Shown here: positions 7,137 through 12,935 of the stretch, piece after piece
How positions within the stretch are numbered: position 1 is the stretch's first letter
Layout: every line of letters begins with the position of its first letter
NCBI GenBank assembly: GCA_028686145.1
Contig: JAQUCQ010000053.1
Coordinates: 1-12,935, forward strand
Direction of reading: 5' to 3'
DNA length: 12,935 nucleotides
Origin: Desulfuromonadaceae bacterium
GTDB taxonomy: Bacteria > Desulfobacterota > Desulfuromonadia > Geobacterales > Pseudopelobacteraceae
Position numbers and translations under genes: made by a program
The notes under the pieces: generated by a model
What the model was told of the DNA's origin: nothing
Databases searched by the model: none
What the model saw: the letters and a program-made list of their open reading frames with translations, nothing else

Positions 7137-8477
7137 ATGCAACTGAAAGGCAAAAATACCCTTGTTGTCGGCCTGGCTAAAACCGGCGTTGCCTGTGCCC
7201 GCATTTTGGCCTCAAAAGGCGCGCGGGTAACCGTCACCGACATGCGGAGCGAAACGGACCTGGCGGGACCATTAACCGAACTGTCGGGATATACCATCGC
7301 CCGGGAACTGGGACACCATGATGTGGCAACGTTCCTGGCCAGCGATTTGATCGTAGTTTCTCCCGGTGTGCCTATGGACCTGCCGCAGCTTATTGCAGCC
7401 CAGCACGCAGGCCGAGAGATCATGAGCGAGATCGAACTTGCTGCACGCTTCATCAATGTCCCACTGGCAGCAATTACCGGCACCAACGGCAAAACCACCA
7501 CGACCACGCTTCTCGGAGCAATCTTTAAACATAACGGCTATCACACATTTGTCGGCGGCAACATCGGCACCCCGTTGATTGAACTGGCGGAATCTCACCA
7601 GATTGTGGATCAGGTGGTTGCCGAGATCAGCTCGTTCCAGCTGGAATGGATCACATCCTTCCGCCCCACTGTGGCCGCGCTCCTGAACCTGAGTGAAGAT
7701 CACCTTGATCGCTACCCGGATTATCAGACATACATCAATGCAAAGCTGCGAATTTTCGAGAATCAAACCGGCGATGATTTTGCGGTGGTCAACCGCGATG
7801 ACGAGCAGGTCTGGCGCCATGTGCAGGGCCTCAAGGCAACACTATTTCCCTTCAGTCGCAAAATCGAACTCGAAGAAGGTATTTTTTTCAGAGACGGCGT
7901 AATCACGTATCGTCATGACGGTCACGAAGAATGTTTCCCCACCGCCGCCATCCGGCTGCAGGGGGTACACAACCTGGAAAACATCATGGCTGCAACGGCA
8001 TGTGCACTGCTACTCGGTTGCCGCCCTGATGAGACCTTTGAGACAATACTTTGTTTTGAGTCACTGCACCACCGCATGGAGTTTGTGCGCGAAGTAGGCG
8101 AAGTAAGCTACTACGAAGACAGTAAGGCAACCAATGTCGGGAGTGTCGAGAAGGCACTGGAAAGTTTCACAAACATCACGCTCATAGCGGGCGGCAAGGA
8201 CAAAGGCGGTTCATACGCCCCGCTGGCCCCATTGGTACGTGAGCGCGTCGAACACCTGATATTGATCGGCGAAGCGACGGAACGGATGGAGCAGGAACTC
8301 GGGGCGCTGACTGACACACACCGGGCGACAACTCTGGAAGAGGCCGTGAAGATTGCCGCGCACATAACAGCTGCTGGAGGGACTGTTCTCATGTCGCCCG
8401 CCTGTTCCAGTTTTGACATGTTCCGTGATTATGAAGAGCGGGCACAGAGGTTTATTGCAGCAGTGAAAGCGTTGTAA
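7137..8477 (+). CDS. murD: UDP-N-acetylmuramoyl-L-alanine--D-glutamate ligase MurD
   Basis: MurD is the cytoplasmic Mur ligase that adds D-glutamate to UDP-MurNAc-L-Ala. The 446 residues match the usual length. The N-terminal Rossmann-like domain reads LVVGLAKTGVACARIL (about 9-24), with SPGVP (75-79). The ATP loop is GTNGKTTTT (115-123). It is followed by GGNIGTPL (140-147), EISSFQLE (163-170), NLSEDHLDRY (184-193), NAKLRIF (201-207; Lys203 the likely carbamylated residue), HHRMEF (311-316), YYEDSKATN (325-333), AGGKDKG (351-357) and MSPACSSFDMF (419-429). The start lies one base after the mraY stop. Its SD (GATGAGG, 7126-7132) is embedded in the mraY end, so the two genes are probably co-translated. 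A 50-nt spacer to ftsW follows. Confidence 0.98.
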   Translation: MQLKGKNTLVVGLAKTGVACARILASKGARVTVTDMRSETDLAGPLTELSGYTIARELGHHDVATFLASDLIVVSPGVPMDLPQLIAAQHAGREIMSEIELAARFINVPLAAITGTNGKTTTTTLLGAIFKHNGYHTFVGGNIGTPLIELAESHQIVDQVVAEISSFQLEWITSFRPTVAALLNLSEDHLDRYPDYQTYINAKLRIFENQTGDDFAVVNRDDEQVWRHVQGLKATLFPFSRKIELEEGIFFRDGVITYRHDGHEECFPTAAIRLQGVHNLENIMAATACALLLGCRPDETFETILCFESLHHRMEFVREVGEVSYYEDSKATNVGSVEKALESFTNITLIAGGKDKGGSYAPLAPLVRERVEHLILIGEATERMEQELGALTDTHRATTLEEAVKIAAHITAAGGTVLMSPACSSFDMFRDYEERAQRFIAAVKAL

Positions 8478-8527
8478 AGCTGTCCGACGCGTTTGACACG
8501 TCTGGCTGGCCAGAGGATTAAACACCT

Positions 8528-9655
8528 ATGTTCAAAAAGCTGGAAGAATATGATCTGGTGATCATGCTGATGGCAATTGCCCTGACCTGTTTTGGGGTAG
8601 TAATGGTCTATTCGGCTTCTTCTGTCATGGCTGCCAAACGCTTTCATGACGGCTTCTTCTTTCTCAAACGCCAGGGTCTCTTTGCTTTGTGCGGCTTTGC
8701 AATAATGCTGGGAACCATGCGCGTCAACTACCAATTCTGGCGCAAGCTGGCCGCTCCGATCTTGCTGGGGTGCATTATACTGCTGGTACTCGTGCTGATC
8801 CCCGGGATTGGCGGTAGCGCCGGAGGAGCATCACGGTGGATCAGGCTGCCGGGCTTCAATCTTCAACCTGCTGAAATAGCCAAGATCGCCCTGATTATGT
8901 ACATGGCCTATTCGCTTGACCGAAAACAGGATAAAATCAAGCAGCTCGGTCCCGGATTTGTTTCATACATGCTGATTCTGGTCGTGATGCTGGGACTTCT
9001 GCTCAAACAGCCGGATATGGGTTCTGCTCTGACACTGGCAGCAGTTGCCATCATTATGCTCTTTGCCGCCGGAACACGGATGGTCTACATAATTTCGATA
9101 TTCCTGATATCGATGCCGTTCCTCTATTTTCTGGTAATGAATGTCGCCTACCGCAAAAGGCGTATTCTGGCTTTTCTCAACCCATGGCAGGACCCGCAAA
9201 ACAGCGGTTTTCAGATTATCCAGTCGTGGCTTGCATTCGGAACCGGCGGGGTCTTCGGACAGGGACTGGGCGAAGGAAAGCAGAAGCTCTTCTACCTGCC
9301 GGAGGCTCATACCGACTTCATACTCTCGGTAGTCGGGGAAGAACTAGGTTTTCTCGGAGTCATCGTTATTATCGGCATGTTCTTTCTGCTGGTGCAGCGG
9401 GCAATGCGCATTGCCGTTGCCGCTCCTGACACATTCGGCCGATTTCTGGCTTTGGGCATTGCCGTACTGTTCGGGATTGAGGCTTCGGTCAATATGGGTG
9501 TGGTCACCGGACTTCTCCCGACAAAAGGTCTGGCACTCCCCTTTATCAGTTACGGTGGCAGTTCTCTTTTGATCAGCCTGTTTGCAGTCGGCATTCTGCT
9601 CAACATTTCATCGGGGCTGAAGATCTCCTCCATCAGCCTTAAGGAGGAAAAATGA
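8528..9655 (+). CDS. ftsW: Septal peptidoglycan glycosyltransferase FtsW (SEDS family)
   Basis: FtsW is a multi-pass inner-membrane SEDS polymerase that links lipid II disaccharides at the septum, acting with FtsI. The 375 residues are mostly hydrophobic, and about ten helices can be drawn. Signatures: MVYSASS (26-32), GASRWIRLPGFNLQPAEIAK (100-119, the SEDS G-x-x-RW...QP-[SA]-E motif), KQPDMGSA (160-167), NPWQDP (218-223), QSWLAFGTGG (232-241), GLGEGKQKLFYLPEAHTDFI (246-265, with Asp263 in the position of the essential SEDS aspartate) and the region around LPTKGLALPFISYGGSS (330-346). Its place between murD and murG makes it FtsW rather than RodA. AGAGGA (8512-8517) is the SD, about 10 nt upstream. 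The stop overlaps the murG start (ATGA). Confidence 0.97.
   Translation: MFKKLEEYDLVIMLMAIALTCFGVVMVYSASSVMAAKRFHDGFFFLKRQGLFALCGFAIMLGTMRVNYQFWRKLAAPILLGCIILLVLVLIPGIGGSAGGASRWIRLPGFNLQPAEIAKIALIMYMAYSLDRKQDKIKQLGPGFVSYMLILVVMLGLLLKQPDMGSALTLAAVAIIMLFAAGTRMVYIISIFLISMPFLYFLVMNVAYRKRRILAFLNPWQDPQNSGFQIIQSWLAFGTGGVFGQGLGEGKQKLFYLPEAHTDFILSVVGEELGFLGVIVIIGMFFLLVQRAMRIAVAAPDTFGRFLALGIAVLFGIEASVNMGVVTGLLPTKGLALPFISYGGSSLLISLFAVGILLNISSGLKISSISLKEEK
9641..9647 (+). promoter_or_regulatory. Strong Shine-Dalgarno for murG inside the ftsW end
   Basis: AAGGAGG lies four bases before the murG ATG (9652) and inside the last codons of ftsW. It is the closest match to the anti-SD sequence among the starts in this window. 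It fixes the murG start and implies that murG translation does not depend solely on coupling to ftsW. Confidence 0.85.
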
Positions 9656-10779
9656 AGCTGATCATTGCCGGCGGCGGTACCGGCGGGCATCTCTTCCCCG
9701 GCATTGCTGTCGCAGAAGAATTTCTGTCACGCGACCCGGCTAACGAGGTGTTGTTTGTCGGCACCGAACGGGGTATTGAAGCACGGGCGGTACCGGCAGC
9801 GGGCTATCCATTGGAGCTGATTTCAGCAGCCGGCATTCGCGGGAAAGGGATGTTCAGCCAGCTCAGAGGCACGGGCATGATGGTATATGGCTATGCGCAG
9901 TCGAGAAAAATACTGAAAAGGTTTCGGCCGGATATGGTGCTTGGTGTCGGCGGCTATGCCTCACTGCCAATGGTACTGGCGGCCCGCGGCATGCAGGTGC
10001 CTCGATTCATTCATGAACAAAATGCCATTCCGGGCCTGACAAATCGTCTGTTGGCCAAGTTTGCCACCAGGATTTTCATTACGCTGGAAGAATCGGCCAG
10101 TTATTTTCCTTCCGCGTCAACCATGTTGACTGGAAATCCACTACGACGTCAGATCCTCAATATGATTGCAAAGCAAGCTCTCACCACTGCTTCACTTTCT
10201 TCTCAAGCTGAAGCTAAACCGTGTGAAGATGAAGCTCCCAGCAGATTCCGGCTGTTAATTTTTGGCGGTAGCCAGGGCGCCCATGCAATCAACGCCGCCA
10301 TGAAAGATGCACTCCCGTTATTGAAAGACAGTCCGGTCAGACTGTCCATCACCCATCAAACCGGCGAAAAGGAGTGTTCAGAGGTTACGGCAGCATACCG
10401 TGCAGCAGGCGTCGAGGCGGTAACGACCCCTTTTATCGCCGATATGGCGGCAGAATACGCCAAAGCCGACCTGATAATCTGCCGGGCAGGCGCCACAACC
10501 ATTGCCGAAGTGACCGCCTGCGGCAAGGCATGCCTGTTCATTCCCTATCCGTATGCGGTAGATGATCACCAGCGACGGAATGCCGAAGCACTACTCAAAA
10601 AGGATGCCTGTTTTATGATGCTTGAACAGGAGTTGACCGGCAAAACACTTGCCGAGTCCATCCGCACATTGGCAACAGATGCCGATCTCGTGCGCCGCAC
10701 CGGAGAAACGGCTTTTATTCTGGCAAAACTGGATGCCGCCAAGATCATTGTGGACGAAATGATCCAAGAAACTAGATAA
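9652..10779 (+). CDS. murG: UDP-GlcNAc:lipid I N-acetylglucosaminyltransferase MurG
   Basis: MurG is a GT-B glycosyltransferase on the inner face of the cytoplasmic membrane that adds GlcNAc to lipid I to make lipid II. It has 375 residues, slightly longer than the common length of about 355-365. N-domain motifs: GGGTGGHLFPGIAVAEE (7-23), ERGIEAR (39-45), GVGGYASLP (98-106), HEQNAIPG (121-128) and TGNPLR (160-165). C-domain motifs: IFGGSQGAHAIN (203-214), THQTGEKE (234-241), FIADMAAEYAKADLIICRAG (261-280) with ATTIAE (281-286), and PYPYAVDDHQRRNAE (298-312). Between TGNP and GGSQGA is an extra low-complexity, Ala/Ser/Glu-rich stretch (about 173-197) rich in GCT and other T-ending codons, unlike the flanks. 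This accounts for the extra length. A 4-nt overlap with ftsW and 11 nt to murC place it within the same transcript. Confidence 0.98.
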   Translation: MKLIIAGGGTGGHLFPGIAVAEEFLSRDPANEVLFVGTERGIEARAVPAAGYPLELISAAGIRGKGMFSQLRGTGMMVYGYAQSRKILKRFRPDMVLGVGGYASLPMVLAARGMQVPRFIHEQNAIPGLTNRLLAKFATRIFITLEESASYFPSASTMLTGNPLRRQILNMIAKQALTTASLSSQAEAKPCEDEAPSRFRLLIFGGSQGAHAINAAMKDALPLLKDSPVRLSITHQTGEKECSEVTAAYRAAGVEAVTTPFIADMAAEYAKADLIICRAGATTIAEVTACGKACLFIPYPYAVDDHQRRNAEALLKKDACFMMLEQELTGKTLAESIRTLATDADLVRRTGETAFILAKLDAAKIIVDEMIQETR

Positions 10780-10790
10780 AGAGGGACTCC

Positions 10791-12170
10791 ATGTACGGAA
10801 AAATCGATAAAATACATTTTGTCGGCATTGGCGGCATTGGCATGAGCGGTATTGCCGAAGTGCTTCTCAATCTTGGCTATAAGGTTTCCGGCTCCGATCT
10901 ACGCGGCTCCGACATAACCGAACGCCTGTCCGGGCTGGGAGCCGAAATCGGTATTGGCCACAGTGCAGAAAACCTGAAGAATGTCGACGTAGTGGTGATC
11001 TCTTCCGCCGTTCATGATGATAACCCGGAAGTAATTGAAGCCAAGAAGCTGCACATACCGGTAATACCGCGCGCAGAAATGCTTGCCGAGCTGATGCGAA
11101 TGAAATACGGCATCGCCATTGCGGGTACGCACGGAAAGACGACAACCACATCTATGGCCGCTGCCATCCTGGGACATGCCGGCATTGATCCAACGATTGT
11201 TATCGGAGGCAAACTGAATGCCATCGGCACCAATGCGCAGATCGGGCAGGGTAAATTTCTGCTCGCCGAAGCAGACGAGTCGGACGGCTCATTTCTGCTC
11301 CTTTCACCGACAATAGCTGTAGTTACCAATATCGATGCCGACCATCTCGATCATTATTCCGGCATAGAAGAAATCAAAGATACGTTTGTCGAATTTATCA
11401 ACAAGGTGCCCTTCTATGGCCTGGCCGTGCTCTGCCTGGATGACAAGAACATCCGTGAGATTCTGCCACGGGTTAAAAAAAGGTACATGACATACGGGCT
11501 CTCAGCACAAGCTGATATCCGCGCCACCCACATCAGGCATGACGGTTTTATTACCTCATTTGTCGCTCACTTCAAAGGGTACAGGCTTGGTGAAATTTCC
11601 TTCCCGATGCCGGGCCCGCATAACGTCCTGAACGCCATGGCTTGTATTGCCGTGGCTCTTGAGCTGGATGTTCCGTTTGTGGCTATCCAGGAAGGATTCG
11701 CTACGTTCAGCGGCGTCGGGCGGCGCTTTACCGTCAAGGGAGAACCAAAAGGAGTTATGGTGGTTGATGACTATGGCCACCACCCTGCAGAAATCAAGGC
11801 AACACTGGCAGCAGCGCGACAAGGATGGCCTGAGCGCCGTATTGTAGCCGCCTTCCAGCCGCACCGCTACACCCGTACCCATGAACTGTTCACCGAGTTC
11901 GTAACTGCTTTCTATGATGCTGACGTACTAGTACTGACTGACGTGTATGCCGCCGGAGAGCAGCCGATTGAAGAGGCCACGGCAGAACGGCTTTCAAAAG
12001 AAATCAGCCGTCACGGGCAAAAAGACGTGACCTATATTCCGGAACGAGAGCTGATCCCCGAACATCTGGCCGGAATCGTCCGTGAAGGCGACATTGTCAT
12101 AACTCTTGGTGCCGGGAATATCTGGCAGCAGGGAGAAGCATTAGTCCGGTTACTGGGAGAAAAAAACTGA
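10791..12170 (+). CDS. murC: UDP-N-acetylmuramate--L-alanine ligase MurC
   Basis: MurC is the cytoplasmic ATP-dependent ligase that starts the stem peptide by joining L-alanine to UDP-MurNAc. The 459 residues are typical. The N-terminal Rossmann domain shows HFVGIGGIGMSGIAEVL (9-25) and SGSDLRGSD (33-41), followed by SSAV (71-74) and RAEMLAELMR (94-103). The ATP loop is GTHGKTTTTSM (112-122). It is followed by EADESDGSFL (160-169), NIDADHLDHY (180-189), GVGRRF (308-313), VDDYGHHPAEI (325-335), FQPHRYTRT (355-363) and LGAGNIW (439-445). GTHGKT, with His in place of Asn, is the MurC form of the ligase ATP loop and separates it from MurD/E/F. The SD GAGGG (10781-10785) lies about 5 nt before the ATG. 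Its last codon and stop (AAC TGA) appear to overlap the murB start codon. Confidence 0.98.
   Translation: MYGKIDKIHFVGIGGIGMSGIAEVLLNLGYKVSGSDLRGSDITERLSGLGAEIGIGHSAENLKNVDVVVISSAVHDDNPEVIEAKKLHIPVIPRAEMLAELMRMKYGIAIAGTHGKTTTTSMAAAILGHAGIDPTIVIGGKLNAIGTNAQIGQGKFLLAEADESDGSFLLLSPTIAVVTNIDADHLDHYSGIEEIKDTFVEFINKVPFYGLAVLCLDDKNIREILPRVKKRYMTYGLSAQADIRATHIRHDGFITSFVAHFKGYRLGEISFPMPGPHNVLNAMACIAVALELDVPFVAIQEGFATFSGVGRRFTVKGEPKGVMVVDDYGHHPAEIKATLAAARQGWPERRIVAAFQPHRYTRTHELFTEFVTAFYDADVLVLTDVYAAGEQPIEEATAERLSKEISRHGQKDVTYIPERELIPEHLAGIVREGDIVITLGAGNIWQQGEALVRLLGEKN
12156..12169 (+). promoter_or_regulatory. Shine-Dalgarno and proposed CTG start codon of murB
   Basis: GGAG at 12156-12159 is followed after 7 bases by CTG at 12167-12169, which overlaps the murC stop TGA (12168-12170) in a CTGA junction. 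This mirrors the ATGA junctions at ftsL/ftsI and ftsW/murG. No in-frame ATG, GTG or TTG lies between this point and ATG 12218. The ATG at 12218 lacks a convincing SD and falls inside the conserved NEPM..HTS.K.GG segment. Initiation at CTG is inferred, not proven. Confidence 0.6.
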
Positions 12171-12935
12171 AGCCTGTTGCGATCGAAATACGCGGTCAAC
12201 TGCTGAGCAACGAACCGATGAGTCTCCACACCTCACTTAAGACTGGCGGCCCGGTTGATCTATACGCAATTCCTGAAGATACGGCGGATCTTCAGGATCT
12301 GCTATCATGGTTAGGCAAACAGAACATCCCATGGCTCCCGATCGGCAAAGGTTACAACCTGTTGGTGCGGGACGGGGGCGTTCGCGGAGCGGTTGTCTCG
12401 CTGGAGCGGTTCAACCGTATTGACGTTATTGAAGAAGGACTTATAAGAGCAGAAGCTGGCGCCGAGAATCTAGCAGTAGTGCGGTTTGCGCAGCGGATTG
12501 GTCGGGGAGGTATCGGATTTATATCCGGGATTCCCGGCACAATCGGTGGAGCAATAAAGATGAATGCCGGTGCATACGGCGAAGGAATACTGGAGCGAAC
12601 CGAATATCTTACCCTGCTGCGCGGCGGAAAAATCAGTGACTACCGAATGACGGAGCTTGATTACGGCTACCGCCACCTGAGACTGGAAGATGGTGACATC
12701 GTGTTGGCTGCAGCATTCAGGCTGGATGAACGTGAGCCGTTCCACACCGAGGAGGAGATTCGCAAAGATCTGGAACTGCGTCGTTCAAAACATAACGTCG
12801 GCTATCCAAGCGCAGGATCATTTTTCAAAAACCCGCACGGCCAGGCTGCCTGGAGATTGATTGATGCTGCCGGAATGCGTGGTAAAAAAGTTGGTGACGC
12901 ACAGGTTTCCGAGGTGCACAGCAATTTTCTGGTTA
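12167..12935 (+). CDS. murB: UDP-N-acetylenolpyruvoylglucosamine reductase MurB, 3'-truncated by window edge
   Basis: MurB is the cytoplasmic FAD flavoprotein that uses NADPH to reduce UDP-GlcNAc-enolpyruvate to UDP-MurNAc. 256 codons are visible from a proposed CTG start, and the frame is open at the window end. Numbered from that CTG: NEPMSLHTSLKTGGPVDLYA (15-34) opens the FAD-binding domain, PIGKGYNLLVRDGG (58-71) corresponds to the usual GxGSNLLV-type FAD loop, and GGIGFISGIPGTIGGAIKMN (114-133) continues into AGAYG. PSAGSFFKNPHG (214-225) contains the conserved serine (218) expected to protonate the substrate, followed by LIDAAGMRGKKVGDAQVSEV (231-250). The YRxS-type position reads YRHL (168-171), without the common serine. 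The start at ATG 12218 is possible but would cut off the conserved NEP residues. The last residues, after about HSNFLV, lie outside the window. Confidence 0.95.
   Translation, partial: MKPVAIEIRGQLLSNEPMSLHTSLKTGGPVDLYAIPEDTADLQDLLSWLGKQNIPWLPIGKGYNLLVRDGGVRGAVVSLERFNRIDVIEEGLIRAEAGAENLAVVRFAQRIGRGGIGFISGIPGTIGGAIKMNAGAYGEGILERTEYLTLLRGGKISDYRMTELDYGYRHLRLEDGDIVLAAAFRLDEREPFHTEEEIRKDLELRRSKHNVGYPSAGSFFKNPHGQAAWRLIDAAGMRGKKVGDAQVSEVHSNFLV

Noticed and set aside
7272..7820. Open frame of 182 codons on the - strand inside murD.
   Set aside because: It is antisense to conserved murD motifs and has no recognisable domain. Shadow frame.
8493..8521. Possible sigma-70 promoter between murD and ftsW: perfect TTGACA at 8493-8498 with GATTAA 17 nt downstream.
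   Set aside because: The -10 matches only three of six consensus bases, and its start site would fall at about the ftsW ATG, leaving the ftsW Shine-Dalgarno (8512-8517) outside the transcript. A chance -35 match is more likely.
8478..8527. Small inverted segments (GACG...CGTC, TGGC...GCCA) in the murD-ftsW spacer.
   Set aside because: The arms are only about four bases with mismatches and no T-tract. They are too weak to call a terminator or operator.
11475..11482. A7-G tract in murC that resembles a slippery frameshift site.
   Set aside because: The zero frame reads AAA AAA AGG, which is not in register with the A-AAA-AAG heptamer used for -1 slippage. murC is also complete and full length in its own frame.
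1..12935. Search for a novel or mobile system (defence genes, integrases, CRISPR repeats, tRNA-associated islands).
   Set aside because: Every gene is a recognisable dcw-cluster member in a familiar order on one strand. There are no repeat arrays, transposase-like frames or tRNA-like sequences that I can see.

Overview
This window is a nearly complete stretch of the bacterial dcw (division and cell wall) cluster. All genes lie on the + strand, in the order rsmH(partial)-ftsL-ftsI-[136-nt gap]-murE-murF-mraY-murD-ftsW-murG-murC-murB(partial). Gene order, the meso-diaminopimelate-type MurE, the proteobacterial-style FtsI that nevertheless carries a C-terminal PASTA domain, and moderate GC content all suggest a Gram-negative bacterium of the Desulfuromonadales/Geobacter type. 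That taxonomic placement is inference from remembered gene order and protein style, not from a search.

Layout. Positions 2-667 hold the C-terminal two thirds of rsmH (16S rRNA m4C1402 methyltransferase). ftsL (696-1037) and ftsI (1034-3001) follow, sharing a 4-nt ATGA overlap. The 3002-3137 gap is the only sizeable non-coding stretch. It holds a probable intrinsic terminator (3012-3046), immediately followed by a long bulged inverted repeat (3047-3105), then the murE Shine-Dalgarno sequence. A 17-bp palindrome also straddles the ftsI stop codon. From 3138 to the window end the precursor genes are packed tightly: murE/murF overlap by 1 nt, murF/mraY are 3 nt apart, mraY/murD 1 nt, murD/ftsW 50 nt, ftsW/murG overlap by 4 nt (ATGA), murG/murC are 11 nt apart, and murC/murB appear to overlap by 4 nt through a CTGA junction with a non-canonical CTG start.

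How the genes work together. MurB and MurC build UDP-MurNAc-L-Ala, and MurD, MurE and MurF extend it to the UDP-MurNAc-pentapeptide. MraY transfers this to undecaprenyl phosphate (lipid I), and MurG adds GlcNAc (lipid II). FtsW polymerises lipid II and FtsI cross-links it at the septum, with FtsL as part of the divisome core that activates FtsWI. RsmH is the usual translation-related passenger at the head of the cluster. ddl, ftsQ, ftsA and ftsZ would be expected downstream and mraZ upstream, but both lie outside the window.

I found no tRNA, rRNA, CRISPR, insertion sequence, phage gene or defence system. The window is essentially ordinary core genome. The most unusual signals are the gap between ftsI and murE, the apparent CTG start of murB, and a compositionally distinct linker insert in murG.
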